Source of the DNA: JASHSH01 sp036490215
Lineage (GTDB): Bacteria > Pseudomonadota > Alphaproteobacteria > Rhodospirillales > Magnetospirillaceae
Reading direction: 5' to 3'
Length of the DNA: 64,000 bases
Assembly (NCBI GenBank): GCA_036490215.1
Contig: DASXEH010000077.1
Coordinates: forward strand, 117,555-181,554
Positions 18,732-27,379 of the stretch are shown one piece after another. A model generated the notes under the pieces. That model searched no databases. It was not told where the DNA came from and was given only the letters and a program-made list of their open reading frames with translations. Numbering within the stretch: the first letter of the stretch is position 1; each line of letters begins with the position of its first letter. The translations under genes and the position numbers were made by a program.

Positions 18732-18965
18732 CGGCTCCCTCCAAAAATCGGCCCGGCCAAAAACCGGCACAGGTCCTGCAATTCCATCTCCGTGTCGCGT
18801 GATGCGGCTTCGCCGGGATCAGTGTTCCGGAGTGGTCAAAAAGCGCGAAACATGAGGTTTCCCGGGGGTTTCCGGCTTCGGCCAGCCATCGGGATTTGAT
18901 CGAACGTCCCGGCAATTCTTGCCCCCACGGGCAAAGGCCGGTGGACATGGAAGGATGGAGTGACA
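18732..18965. other. Intergenic region, no gene seen
   Basis: About 230 bases between the lipoprotein and the small Ser/Gly-rich gene. It contains short GC-rich inverted segments (GGCCCGGCC and CCGGTGG types) but no RNA gene or recognisable promoter. A GG/GC pair near 18911-18922 looks like a sigma-54 site but has the wrong spacing. Confidence 0.3.
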
Positions 18966-19307
18966 ATGTCGTCTTTGATCAGTTCGGACACCGCGTCGTC
19001 CTATTTCGGCACGGGCGGCGCCAAGGGCAGCGCCCTGGGCCAGCAGATGAAGAAGCTCGCGCATGACACCAAGTCGGGCAATACAAGCGCCGCGCAAAAG
19101 GACTCGGATGCGTTGTCGCAGATGATGAGCAGCGGCGGTGCGTCGAGCCCGTTTGCGTCGATGCTGAGCCAAGCGGGCGGTGGGATGCCGATGGGCAACT
19201 CGCAAAGTGCCGGGGCGTCGGACTTTGCGTCCGGTGCGTCGATGAGCAGCCTGAGCGGCGCCTCGCGCGCCGGTTATATCGGCAGCGCGCTCAACATCGC
19301 GGCGTAA
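18966..19307 (+). CDS. Small Ser/Gly/Ala/Met-rich protein, unknown
   Basis: 113 residues from the ATG at 18966, with GGAG five bases upstream (a GTG at 18960 is in frame). Composition is dominated by Ser, Gly, Ala and Met, with a short charged stretch QQMKKLAHDTKSGNTSAAQKDSDALSQMM. No signal peptide or membrane helix is visible. The excellent ribosome binding site and a hairpin after the stop argue that it is real. I recognise no family. Low-complexity composition suggests an unstructured or secreted small protein, but this is a guess. Confidence 0.6.
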   Translation: MSSLISSDTASSYFGTGGAKGSALGQQMKKLAHDTKSGNTSAAQKDSDALSQMMSSGGASSPFASMLSQAGGGMPMGNSQSAGASDFASGASMSSLSGASRAGYIGSALNIAA

Positions 19308-19318
19308 GAAGACTCTTC

Positions 19319-19354
19319 ACCTCGCCCGGACTCAGTCCGGAGGACGGGCGAGGT
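19319..19354. terminator. Hairpin between convergent small gene and dapB
   Basis: Ten-base stem ACCTCGCCCG/CGGGCGAGGT enclosing a second small stem GACT/AGTC. It lies between the stop of the rightward small gene and the stop of leftward dapB, so it can serve both directions. There is no T-run. Confidence 0.5.
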
Positions 19355-19359
19355 AGAGC

Positions 19360-20163
19360 TCAGTTGAGCCCTAATACGTCCTTCATGGTGTAGAGCTTGG
19401 CAGGCTTACCGGCCAGCCAGGCGGCGGCACGCACCGCGCCCTTGGCGAAGACTTGCCGTGACGACGCGCGATGGCTGAACTCGATGCGCTCGCCATCGGC
19501 CGCGAACATCACCGTGTGATCGCCCACCACATCGCCGCCGCGCAACGTCGCAAAGCCGATCTCACCTTTGGGCCGCGCGCCGACAATGCCGTCGCGCGTC
19601 TTGCGCCACACATCGTCGAGCTTCACGCCGCGCCCGCTGGCAGCCGCCTTGCCCAAGGCCAAGGCCGTGCCGGACGGCGAGTCGACCTTGTGATGATGAT
19701 GCATCTCGACGATCTCGATATCGTAGCTCGTATCGAGTGTCTTGGCGGCGCGCGCCACCATGTCGAGCAGCACATTGACGCCGATGCTCATATTGGCCGA
19801 CCACATGATCGGTATGGTCTGCGCCGCTTCTTCGATGGCGCGCGTCTCATAGGCATCAAGGCCGGTGGTGCCGATCACCATCGCCTTGCGCATTGTCGCG
19901 GCGAGTTTGGCGTTATTGGCGGTGGCGGCCGGCATGGTGAAATCGATCACGACATCGGCGGCGGCGAACAGTGCCTTGATGTCGTCGGTGGCCTTGACGC
20001 CGATCGCCGTGCGGCCAGCTAGCTCGCCCAGATCGCGGCCCACCGCGGCATCGCCCGCGCGCTCGGCGCCGGCCGCCAGATTGACTCCGTCGGTGCTCAG
20101 CACTTCGGCCAGCAAAGTGCGCCCCATGCGCCCGCCGCAGCCGGCAATGCCGATCTTGATCAT
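19360..20163 (-). CDS. dapB: 4-hydroxy-tetrahydrodipicolinate reductase
   Basis: 267 residues, full length. It reduces the dihydrodipicolinate-pathway intermediate with NAD(P)H in lysine and diaminopimelate synthesis. GIAGCGGRMGRTLL is the dinucleotide-binding loop. VIDFTMPAATANNAKLA, GTTGLDAYE and the DapB signature EMHHHHKVDSPSGTAL with catalytic His and Lys follow. ATG at 20163 fits the family. It precedes no other dap gene here and is separated from dnaJ by a repeat region. Confidence 0.97.
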   Translation of the reverse strand: MIKIGIAGCGGRMGRTLLAEVLSTDGVNLAAGAERAGDAAVGRDLGELAGRTAIGVKATDDIKALFAAADVVIDFTMPAATANNAKLAATMRKAMVIGTTGLDAYETRAIEEAAQTIPIMWSANMSIGVNVLLDMVARAAKTLDTSYDIEIVEMHHHHKVDSPSGTALALGKAAASGRGVKLDDVWRKTRDGIVGARPKGEIGFATLRGGDVVGDHTVMFAADGERIEFSHRASSRQVFAKGAVRAAAWLAGKPAKLYTMKDVLGLN

Positions 20164-20196
20164 CTGAAGTCCTCAAAAGTTAGCCACGTAAATGCA

Positions 20197-20301
20197 CCCC
20201 ACCCTAGCCCTCCCCATCGTGCTTTGCACGCCTACGCATGACGAGGGGAGGGGACAAAAAACAAAACCCCTCCCCCTTTGCGGGGAGGGGTTGGGGTGGG
20301 G
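20197..20301. repeat. Long GC-rich intergenic palindrome (family C)
   Basis: Outer arms of the CCCCACCC-GCCCTCCCC type (20197-20215) pair with GGGGAGGGG-GGGGTGGGG (20282-20301). The interior holds a second hairpin that forms the dnaJ terminator. Only one copy was noticed in this window. Confidence 0.65.
20265..20292 (-). terminator. Rho-independent terminator of dnaK-dnaJ
   Basis: Perfect eleven-base stem AACCCCTCCCC/GGGGAGGGGTT with a six-base loop. Read on the minus strand it is followed by TTGTTTTTTG, a good U-tract. It lies about 35 bases past the dnaJ stop. Confidence 0.85.
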
Positions 20302-20327
20302 GACGTCCAGACCACAGATGCTGCCGC

Positions 20328-21464
20328 TCAGTCCTTCAGGTCTTCCCAGAGTTCCTTGACCTTGGCGAAGAAGCCGGCCGATTCCGGGCTGTTGTCTTTG
20401 CCGCCGCCTTCGGACTCGAACTGACGCAACAGATCTTCCTGTTTGCGCGACAGTTTCACCGGCGTCTCAACGGTGGCTTCGATGAACATGTCGCCGCGCG
20501 CCGGGCTTCTGAGAACGCTCATGCCCTTGCTGCGCAGGCGGAACTGATGGCCCGATTGCGTGCCGGCCGGGATCGTCACCTTGGCGCGGCTGCCGTCCAC
20601 CGTCGGCACTTCGATCGCGCCGCCAAGCGCCGCCGTGGTCATCGGAATCGGCACGCGGCAGAGGATATTGGCGCCGTCGCGCTGGAACAGGCGATGCGGC
20701 TTCACGGATAGGAAGATGTAGAGGTCGCCATTGGCCGAGCCGCGCATGCCGGCCTCGCCTTCGCCCGACAGGCGGATGCGCGTGCCGTCCTCGACGCCGG
20801 CCGGGATGGTGACCTGCAGCGTCTTTTCCTTGCGCGTACGGCCGGAACCGCTGCAGCCCCGGCAGGGATCGCGGATCACGCGGCCCGCGCCCTGGCAGGT
20901 GGGGCAGGTGCGTTCGATGGTGAAGAAGCCCTGGGTGGCGCGCACCTTGCCGGCGCCGCGGCAGGTGCCGCATTCGACCGGCGCTGCGCCGTCTTTGCCG
21001 CCGGTGCCTTTGCACTGCTCGCACGGGATCGCACTCGGCACCTTGATCTGGGTGCTCTTGCCGACGAAGGCTTCCTCGAGCGTCACTTCCATGTTGTAGC
21101 GCAGATCGGCGCCGCGCGCGGCGGCACCCTGGCCGCGCCGCCCGCCCATGAACTCGCCGAACATGTCTTCGAAAATATCGGCGAAGCCGGCGCCGAAACC
21201 GAAATCGCCCGGGCCGCCACCCGCGCCGCGTCCGCCGTTCTCGAAGGCGGCGTGGCCAAAGCGGTCATAGGCCGCGCGCCGCTGCTCGTCCTTCAGGACG
21301 TCATAGGCTTCGTTGAGTTCCTTGAACTTGTGCTCGGCCTGTTTGTCGCCGGGATTGCGGTCGGGATGGTGGTCCATGGCGAGTTTGCGGAACGCCTTTT
21401 TGATCTCGTCCGCGCCCACGCCCTTTTTCAGGCCCAAAACCTCGTAGTAGTCACGTTTGCTCAT
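20328..21464 (-). CDS. dnaJ: Hsp40 co-chaperone DnaJ
   Basis: 378 residues. The J domain (about 1-70) has the HPD triad in HHPDRNPGD. A Gly/Phe-rich stretch follows (GGRGAGGGPGDFGFGAGF), then four CxxCxGxG zinc-binding repeats (CEQCKGTGG, CGTCRGAGK, CPTCQGAGR, CRGCSGSGR), then the C-terminal substrate-binding domains. It stimulates DnaK ATPase and delivers clients. It lies about 125 bases after dnaK with a strong hairpin between, suggesting one heat-shock operon with reduced read-through or processing. Confidence 0.98.
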   Translation of the reverse strand: MSKRDYYEVLGLKKGVGADEIKKAFRKLAMDHHPDRNPGDKQAEHKFKELNEAYDVLKDEQRRAAYDRFGHAAFENGGRGAGGGPGDFGFGAGFADIFEDMFGEFMGGRRGQGAAARGADLRYNMEVTLEEAFVGKSTQIKVPSAIPCEQCKGTGGKDGAAPVECGTCRGAGKVRATQGFFTIERTCPTCQGAGRVIRDPCRGCSGSGRTRKEKTLQVTIPAGVEDGTRIRLSGEGEAGMRGSANGDLYIFLSVKPHRLFQRDGANILCRVPIPMTTAALGGAIEVPTVDGSRAKVTIPAGTQSGHQFRLRSKGMSVLRSPARGDMFIEATVETPVKLSRKQEDLLRQFESEGGGKDNSPESAGFFAKVKELWEDLKD

Positions 21465-21535
21465 CGTTTCTCACCGGGCGTTCCGACGTCTGTCGCGCCG
21501 CCCCAATCTTGTTACCGCATCCCTGAATGCGCGAA

Positions 21536-21565
21536 GGCCCGCTGCCATCGATGATGGAGCGGGCC
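21536..21565 (-). terminator. Hairpin between dnaK and dnaJ
   Basis: Nested perfect stems GGCCCGCT/AGCGGGCC and CCATC/GATGG with a three-base loop. There is no U-tract on the minus strand, so it fits an attenuator or mRNA-processing/stabilising hairpin that sets DnaK above DnaJ rather than a full terminator. Confidence 0.6.
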
Positions 21566-21590
21566 CCGAACATCACGCAAGCCGCCGTGA

Positions 21591-23516
21591 TCACTTCGGC
21601 TTCTTGTCGCCGTCCACTTCTTCGAAGTCGGCATCGACCACGCCGTCCTTACCCGAAGCGCCGGCCTCGCCGCCCGCATTCGGAGCCGCACCTGGTGCCG
21701 CGCCGCTTTCCTGCTGCGCCTTGTACATGGCCTCGCCCAGTTTCATCGAGGACTCGGTCAGCGCATCGGTCTTCGCCTTGATGACGGCGGCGTCACCCGA
21801 ATCGAGTACGTCCTTTACCGCGGCGAGATCGGCTTCGATCTTGCCCTTCTCGGGCGCGCCGAGCTTGTCGCCGTAGTCCTTCAGGCTCTTCTCGGTCGCA
21901 TGGATCAGCCCGTCGGCGTGGTTACGCGCCTCCACGGCTTCCTTGCGCTTCTTGTCGTCGGCCGCATGGGCTTCGGCGTCCTTCACCATCTTGTCGATAT
22001 CGGCGTCGCTGAGACCGCCCGAGGCTTGGATGCGGATTTGCTGTTCCTTGCCCGTGGCCTTGTCCTTGGCCGAAACCGAAACGATGCCGTTGGCGTCGAT
22101 GTCGAAGGTCACCTCGATCTGCGGAATGCCGCGCGGTGCCGGCGGAATGCCCATCAGGTCGAACTGGCCGAGGATCTTGTTGTCGGCCGCCATCTCGCGC
22201 TCGCCTTGGAACACGCGGATGGTCACCGCGTTCTGATTGTCCTCGGCGGTCGAGAAGGTGTTGCTCTTCTTCGTCGGGATCGTCGTGTTGCGGTCGATCA
22301 GGCGCGTGAACACGCCGCCCAGCGTCTCGATGCCCAAGCTGAGCGGGGTCACGTCGAGCAGCAGGACGTCTTTCACTTCGCCCTTGAGCACGCCGGCCTG
22401 AATGGCCGCGCCGATCGCCACCACCTCATCGGGGTTGACGCCCTTATGCGGCTCGCGGCCGAAGAACTCCTTCACGACCTCGACCACCTTGGGCATGCGG
22501 GTCATACCGCCGACCAGGATGACTTCGTCGATCTCGCTGGCCTTCAGCCCGGCATCCTTCAGCGCGTTGCGGCACGGATCGATGGTGCGGGTGATCAGGT
22601 CTTCCACCAAAGCTTCGAGCTTGGCGCGCGTCAGCTTGATGTTGAGGTGCTTCGGGCCTGCTGCATCGGCGGTGATGAACGGCAGGTTGACCTCGGTCTG
22701 CATCGAGGACGACAGCTCGATCTTGGCCTTTTCCGCCGATTCCTTCAGGCGCTGCAGGGCCAGCTTGTCCTTGCGCAGGTCGATGCCCTGTTCGCGCTTA
22801 AACTCGTCGGCCAAGTAATCCATGATGCGCGCGTCGAAGTCTTCGCCGCCGAGGAAGGTGTCGCCATTGGTCGACTTCACCTCGAACACGCCGTCGCCGA
22901 TTTCCAGCACCGAGACGTCGAAGGTGCCGCCGCCCAGGTCATAGACCGCGACGGTGCCGTTGCCCTTCTTCTCCATGCCATAGGCGAGCGCAGCCGCCGT
23001 CGGCTCGTTGATGATGCGCAGCACCTCCAGGCCGGCGATCTTGCCGGCGTCCTTGGTGGCTTGGCGCTGACTGTCGTTGAAATAGGCCGGAACGGTGATC
23101 ACCGCCTGGGTGACCTTTTCGCCGAGATAGCTCTCGGCCGTTTCCTTCATCTTGCCGAGGATGAAGGCTGAAATCTGGCTGGGGCTGTATTTCTTGCCCT
23201 GGGCTTCCGTCCATGCGTCGCCGTTCTCGCCCTCGACGATCTTGTAGGGAACGAGGCCGACGGCCTTCTTGGTCTGCGCATCGCCATAGCGGCGGCCAAT
23301 CAGACGCTTGATCGCGAACAGGGTGTTGGTTGGGTTGGTGACGGCCTGGCGCTTGGCAGCCTGGCCGACCAGACGCTCGCCGGAATCGGCAAAAGCGACC
23401 ATCGACGGCGTCGTGCGCGCGCCTTCAGAATTCTCAATTACCTTGGCGCTCTTGCCTTCCATGATGGCAACGCAGGAGTTGGTGGTACCAAGGTCGATAC
23501 CGATGACTTTGCTCAT
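21591..23516 (-). CDS. dnaK: Hsp70 chaperone DnaK
   Basis: 641 residues, full length. The ATPase domain begins KVIGIDLGTTNSCVAIMEG. Later motifs are YFNDSQRQATKDAG, VYDLGGGTFDVSVLEIGDGVFEV-type segments, VGGMTRMPKV and the interdomain linker DVLLLDVTPLSLGIETLGG. The C-terminal lid ends in an acidic tail (DADFEEVDGDKKPK). ATP-driven folding of nascent and stress-denatured proteins. A heat-shock-type promoter is visible at 23650-23678, and dnaJ follows. Confidence 0.99.
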   Translation of the reverse strand: MSKVIGIDLGTTNSCVAIMEGKSAKVIENSEGARTTPSMVAFADSGERLVGQAAKRQAVTNPTNTLFAIKRLIGRRYGDAQTKKAVGLVPYKIVEGENGDAWTEAQGKKYSPSQISAFILGKMKETAESYLGEKVTQAVITVPAYFNDSQRQATKDAGKIAGLEVLRIINEPTAAALAYGMEKKGNGTVAVYDLGGGTFDVSVLEIGDGVFEVKSTNGDTFLGGEDFDARIMDYLADEFKREQGIDLRKDKLALQRLKESAEKAKIELSSSMQTEVNLPFITADAAGPKHLNIKLTRAKLEALVEDLITRTIDPCRNALKDAGLKASEIDEVILVGGMTRMPKVVEVVKEFFGREPHKGVNPDEVVAIGAAIQAGVLKGEVKDVLLLDVTPLSLGIETLGGVFTRLIDRNTTIPTKKSNTFSTAEDNQNAVTIRVFQGEREMAADNKILGQFDLMGIPPAPRGIPQIEVTFDIDANGIVSVSAKDKATGKEQQIRIQASGGLSDADIDKMVKDAEAHAADDKKRKEAVEARNHADGLIHATEKSLKDYGDKLGAPEKGKIEADLAAVKDVLDSGDAAVIKAKTDALTESSMKLGEAMYKAQQESGAAPGAAPNAGGEAGASGKDGVVDADFEEVDGDKKPK

Positions 23517-23649
23517 AGTGTCCTCTTTCGTTGCGGCCGGTTCTCTAGGCCCCCGAAGGCAGCCACCGGAACCCCCGCCGGTTATCGGGTTGAAGGGAGA
23601 CAGAGTTATAGCCCGGATCGGCTATAAAGGCCCCGTCCATCCTCCGGTT

Positions 23650-23678
23650 ATATAGGGGAGGGTCACGGGGGGCGCAAC
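23650..23678 (-). promoter_or_regulatory. Candidate sigma-32 (RpoH) promoter of dnaK
   Basis: Read on the minus strand, GTTG (23678-23675) is followed after exactly 17 bases by CCCTATAT (23657-23650). The alphaproteobacterial RpoH consensus is CTTG-N17-CYTATNT, so only the first base of the -35 differs. Transcription would start near 23643, giving a leader of about 127 bases before the dnaK ATG. Confidence 0.7.
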
Positions 23679-23864
23679 GGCGGATAACACCGAGGAAACG
23701 AGGCTTTTGAGTCCTTTATGGGGCTGCCACGATCCTGCCCCCGACTCTGGTCCCGACCGCGCCTCTAACCATCCCGTCCCATTGCCTTCCGCCTTGATGC
23801 CGCCATGCTGGGCGGGATAGATAAGCCGCCCGCCGGGATTCCCGCAGCCGGGTGGAGGGTTTCC

Positions 23865-24446
23865 GTGCTCAAGCGTCTCTACAATTCGGTTATGCGCCTG
23901 GCCGCCAGCCCCTATGCCGTGTGGTGGCTGGCCCTGGTCTCCTTCGTCGAGGCCTCGGTTTTCCCGATTCCCCCCGATGTGCTGCTGATCCCCATGATTG
24001 TCGCCGCCCGGAACCGGGCCTGGCGCTATGCCTTGGTGGCCACGGCCGCTTCGGTGGCCGGGGGTTGGCTGGGCTATTCGATCGGCTGGTTGCTTTACGA
24101 CCAATTCGGCAAAAACATCATCGCCTTCTACCATCTTCAGGCCGAATTCGACGCCTTCCGGGCGGCTTTCGACCAATACGGCGGCTGGATCGTGTTGGCG
24201 AAGGGCGCTACGCCGATCCCCTATAAGCTGGTCACCATCGCTTCCGGTGTCGCCCATCTCGATCCGGTGATCTTCACCTTGGCCTCGATCGTCTCACGGG
24301 CGCTGCGCTTTTTCATCGTCGCGGCGCTGCTGTGGAAGTTCGGCGAACCAATCCGCGATTTCGTCGAAAAGCGGCTGGTTCTGGTCACTTCGGCCTTCGT
24401 CGCGCTGCTGGTCGGCGGCTATCTTGTCCTCAAGCTGGCGGCCTAA
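23865..24446 (+). CDS. YqaA/DedA-like (SNARE-associated) membrane protein
   Basis: 193 residues from a GTG at 23865 with GGAGG eight bases upstream; the frame extends to 23805, but that part is not family-like. VLKRLYNSVMRLAASPYAVWWLALVSFVEASVFPIPPDVLLIPM and the later AKGATPIPYKLVTIASGVA are signature segments of the YqaA branch of the DedA/VTT superfamily, with the conserved F-x3-P-x-P. DedA relatives act in lipid scrambling or flippase and membrane-potential homeostasis; the YqaA branch is uncharacterised. It is followed ten bases later by dsbB. Confidence 0.9.
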   Translation: MLKRLYNSVMRLAASPYAVWWLALVSFVEASVFPIPPDVLLIPMIVAARNRAWRYALVATAASVAGGWLGYSIGWLLYDQFGKNIIAFYHLQAEFDAFRAAFDQYGGWIVLAKGATPIPYKLVTIASGVAHLDPVIFTLASIVSRALRFFIVAALLWKFGEPIRDFVEKRLVLVTSAFVALLVGGYLVLKLAA

Positions 24447-24455
24447 GATCGACCG

Positions 24456-24938
24456 ATGACCTCGCGCCTACCGCCGATCCTGCTGCTGCTCGCCAGCGCC
24501 GCCGCTCTTGCCGCCGTCCTGATCGCCCAATTCGGCTTCGGGCTCGAGCCTTGCCATCTCTGCACACTGCAGCGTGTACCTTATGCCTTCGGGCTCCTCG
24601 TCGCCCTGGCGGCGTCGCTCGAAGGCCGGGACCAGCGCCAGCGCGGCATGCTGCTGTCCGTCTGCGCCCTGATCTTCGCAACCAATCTCGGCCTGGCCTT
24701 CTTCCATATCGGTGTCGAGCAGCACTGGTGGGAATCGGCTTGTGCCGAGGCCCAGAAGCTTTCGAGCAATGCCGGCGGCCTGCTGGCGCGGCTCAAGGCC
24801 GGCAAGGCCGAGCCCGCCTGCGACAGTGTGCCCTTCCAGATTTTCGGCATCTCGCTGGCCGGGCTCAATCTGATATTCTCGCTGGTGTTGACGGTGTATG
24901 CGGCTCTGGCCGCGCGCCGCACGTTCCAACAGTCCTGA
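24456..24938 (+). CDS. dsbB: Disulfide bond formation protein DsbB
   Basis: 160 residues, four membrane helices. The first periplasmic redox pair is LEPCHLCTLQR (C-x2-C); the second pair is in ESACAEAQ and EPACDSVPF. DsbB reoxidises DsbA and passes electrons to quinone. It sits between yqaA and coq7, and the latter makes ubiquinone, DsbB's electron acceptor, so the grouping is functionally sensible. No dsbA is in the window. Confidence 0.94.
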   Translation: MTSRLPPILLLLASAAALAAVLIAQFGFGLEPCHLCTLQRVPYAFGLLVALAASLEGRDQRQRGMLLSVCALIFATNLGLAFFHIGVEQHWWESACAEAQKLSSNAGGLLARLKAGKAEPACDSVPFQIFGISLAGLNLIFSLVLTVYAALAARRTFQQS

Positions 24939-24945
24939 GGCCGCG

Positions 24946-25506
24946 ATGAGCGAGTCCACAGAACCAAAGCCGATGCCGGACATGCTGTCGCCCGAAGAGC
25001 GGGTGGCGCGTACCATTCGCGTCGACCAGGCAGGCGAATACGGCGCCGTGCGCATCTATCAGGGGCAGCGCGCTGTGCTCGGCAAAGCCGGTGCGTCGGC
25101 CAAGGCGCTGGCTGAGATGGAAGCGGCCGAGCGCCAGCATCTCGCCACCTTCAATGCGCTGATGGTCGAACGCCGCGTGCGTCCCACGGCCCTGTCGCCG
25201 CTCTGGCATATCGCTGGTTTCGCACTGGGCGCGGGCACGGCGCTGCTCGGCGAGAAGGCGGCGATGGCCTGCACCGTCGCCGTCGAGGACGTGATCGAAG
25301 AACACTATGCGCGCCAGGCCGAAGCGTTGAAGGCCTCGGGCGAGACGAAATTGGTCGGCGAGATCGAGCGGGCGCGTGCCGGTGAACTCGAACACCGCGA
25401 TACGGCGCTGGCCGCCGGCGCTAAAGACGCGCCAGGCTATGAGGCGCTGACCGCCGTCGTGAAAGCCGGATCGAAACTCGCGATCTGGCTCAGCGAGCGA
25501 ATCTAG
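24946..25506 (+). CDS. coq7: Demethoxyubiquinone hydroxylase Coq7
   Basis: 186 residues from the ATG at 24946, with GAGG five bases upstream. It hydroxylates 5-demethoxyubiquinol in ubiquinone synthesis. The di-iron ligands are visible in the two half-repeats: RVDQAGEYGAVRIYQGQ, then EMEAAERQHLATF (E-x2-H), then VEDVIEEHYARQ and GELEHRDTAL (E-x2-H). Eight bases after dsbB and likely co-transcribed. No signs of truncation. Confidence 0.96.
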   Translation: MSESTEPKPMPDMLSPEERVARTIRVDQAGEYGAVRIYQGQRAVLGKAGASAKALAEMEAAERQHLATFNALMVERRVRPTALSPLWHIAGFALGAGTALLGEKAAMACTVAVEDVIEEHYARQAEALKASGETKLVGEIERARAGELEHRDTALAAGAKDAPGYEALTAVVKAGSKLAIWLSERI

Positions 25507-25582
25507 GTTCAACGCAGCAAGATCCGTCAGGCCGGGCGCGGCGGGCTCAGCGATACTCTGCGCGTCCAAGGCGGAGAGCGGC

Positions 25583-26467
25583 GTGAACGCGTCCAGCATC
25601 AAACGGTATCAAGTTCGGCTTCAGCGTGTGCTCGAACACATCGAGGCGCATCTGGGTGACGAGTTGACCGTCGAGGCGCTGAGCGATGTCGCGGCGTTCT
25701 CGAAGCACCACTTCCACCGGCAGTTCACGTCGCTATTCGGCATCGGCGTCTATCGCTATGTGCAGCTGGCGCGGCTGAAACGCGCGTCCTATCGGCTGGC
25801 CTTCCGCGATGACGATTCGATTTTAGAGATCGCGCTCGATAGTGGCTATGAGGGGCCGGAGGCGTTTGCCCGCGCTTTCAAGCAGCAGATCGGCCAGACG
25901 CCGAGCGGATTTCGCGAGCAGCCGCAGTGGAAGCCTTGGTATGCGCTCTACCGGCCCATCAGCGACATGAAGGCGATCCATATGAAACGCGACTGGCAAC
26001 TCGATCGGGTCAAACTCGTCGACACCAAGGATCTGCGCGTCTTGGTGCTCGAACACCGTGGCGATCCGGCACTGCTCGGCGACTCGATCCGACGCTTCAT
26101 CGCCTGGCGCAAAACGGTCGGTCTGCCGCCCCGGCTGGGGCCGACCTTCAACATCCTTTATGACGATCCCACCACCACGCCGCCCGACGCCTTTCGCCTC
26201 GATCTCTGCGTTGCCAGCGATCGCGCGTTGGGCGCGGACGATACGGGGCTGGTGGCGAAGATGATTCCCGGCGGCCGCTGCGCGGTGCTGCGCCATGTCG
26301 GGTCCGACGACACGTTCAACGACGCAGCCGAGTTCCTCTATGGCACCTGGCTGCCCCAAAGCGGCGAGGAGATGCGCGATGTTCCGTTCTACTGCCAACG
26401 CGTCGCGTTCTTCCCCGACGTGCCCGAGCACGAAGCGGTGACGGACCTTTTTCTGCCGCTGAAATAG
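25583..26467 (+). CDS. AraC-family regulator with GyrI-like effector domain
   Basis: 294 residues, GTG start at 25583 preceded by GGAGAG. The N-terminal AraC-type double helix-turn-helix spans about 10-115 (VLEHIEAHLGDELTVEALSDVAAFSKHHFHRQF, then EIALDSGYEGPEAFARAFKQQIGQTPSGFR). The C-terminal 155 residues match the GyrI-like/SbmC small-molecule-binding fold found in Rob- and BltR-type multidrug sensors. Likely a transcription activator sensing a hydrophobic or drug-like ligand (inference). No transporter is adjacent. Confidence 0.9.
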   Translation: MNASSIKRYQVRLQRVLEHIEAHLGDELTVEALSDVAAFSKHHFHRQFTSLFGIGVYRYVQLARLKRASYRLAFRDDDSILEIALDSGYEGPEAFARAFKQQIGQTPSGFREQPQWKPWYALYRPISDMKAIHMKRDWQLDRVKLVDTKDLRVLVLEHRGDPALLGDSIRRFIAWRKTVGLPPRLGPTFNILYDDPTTTPPDAFRLDLCVASDRALGADDTGLVAKMIPGGRCAVLRHVGSDDTFNDAAEFLYGTWLPQSGEEMRDVPFYCQRVAFFPDVPEHEAVTDLFLPLK

Positions 26468-26522
26468 GGAAGGATGGGCTTGAGCTCCGTCAACGAGTGC
26501 GGGCTTTTTCCGCGGCCCATGG

Positions 26523-26624
26523 TTCGAGGCTCCGCTTTGCGGAGCACCTCACCATGAGGATGTTGGTTAATTGATAGCCCTCATCCTGAGGTGCGAGCGC
26601 AAGCTCGCCTCGAAGGATGGGCCG
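26523..26624. repeat. Intergenic palindromic repeat, family A copy 2
   Basis: Arms TTCGAGGCTCCGC and GCTCGCCTCGAAGGATGGGCCG, with inner ACCTCACCATGAGGATG and CCTCATCCTGAGGTGCGAGC. It lies between the AraC-type gene and the end of the leftward HNH gene, and matches copies at 11402-11518 and 43027-43126. Confidence 0.85.
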
Positions 26625-26636
26625 TTTCCCGGCCGA

Positions 26637-27200
26637 TCACACCTGATCGAGTTCGCTATCCCAATACAGAAAGTCGCGCCAGCTCTCGTGCAGATAGTTG
26701 GGCGGGAAGGCCCGGCCGTTTTCCTGGAGCAGGAAGGTGGTCGGCTGCACCGGCGCGACGCGCGGGAACATCCGTGCTTCTTTGGGAAGCTGATCGCCTT
26801 TCGCCAGATTGCAGGGCGAGCAGGCTGTGACTACGTTTTCCCAGGTTGTCTTGCCGCCGCGCGAACGCGGGATTACATGATCGAAGGTGAGATCGTGGGT
26901 GGGAAATTCGTCGCCGCAGAACTGGCAGCTGAAGCTGTCGCGCAGGAACACGTTGAACCGCGTGAAGGCCGGACGCCGCGCGGCGGGAATGTATTCCTTG
27001 AGCGAGATCACCGAGGGCAGGCGGATCGCCTGAGTCGGCGAGCGCACGATGCGGTCATAGAGCGAGACTACGTTGACGCGGCCCGAAACGACCGCCTTCA
27101 CCGATTCCTGCCAGGACCAAAGAGACAACGGGTAGTAGCTCAGCGGACGGAAGTCCGCATTCAACACCAGGGCGGGGCAGGCTTCGAGGGCCATTTGCAC
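26637..27200 (-). CDS. HNH endonuclease family protein
   Basis: About 187 residues using a GTG at 27200 (GGGAG eight bases upstream); ATG 27194 is almost equivalent and a TTG at 27248 extends the frame. The start MALEACPALVLNADFRPLSYYPLSLWSWQ is conserved in a family of small stand-alone HNH proteins. The nuclease centre is CQFCGDEF, LTFDHVIPRSRGGKTTWENVV and CSPCN: two CxxC zinc pairs around the H-N-H motif. The biological role of this housekeeping-like family is not established. Flanked by a family A repeat and the operator region of the Lol-like operon. Confidence 0.9.
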   Translation of the reverse strand: MQMALEACPALVLNADFRPLSYYPLSLWSWQESVKAVVSGRVNVVSLYDRIVRSPTQAIRLPSVISLKEYIPAARRPAFTRFNVFLRDSFSCQFCGDEFPTHDLTFDHVIPRSRGGKTTWENVVTACSPCNLAKGDQLPKEARMFPRVAPVQPTTFLLQENGRAFPPNYLHESWRDFLYWDSELDQV

Positions 27201-27379
27201 GGTGTGTTCTCCCACTTCGGTATCTACCAGAATTTGTGCGGCACTCAAATGAAAACGGCGTGTCGGTGGGATGCGCGCTCTACAGGTTGAGATTCGGGCC
27301 GCCGTTCCTACGACTGGACGGCGAGTGGACAGCGATCAAATCGTGGGCGGGTTGCGCGATGGGGCTTGCCAAATCCCCG

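Noticed and set aside
18090..18770. N-terminal extension of nth in the same frame
   Set aside because: Overlaps the divergent lipoprotein gene and would double the usual Nth length; a good GTG start with GGGGAG exists at 18089.
18908..18925. Sigma-54-like GG…GC element before the small Ser/Gly-rich gene
   Set aside because: Only eight bases separate GG and GC where ten are required.
20193..20301. GC-rich block between dapB and dnaJ as a possible RNA gene
   Set aside because: It resolves into a long palindrome with a terminator hairpin inside; no conserved RNA motif.
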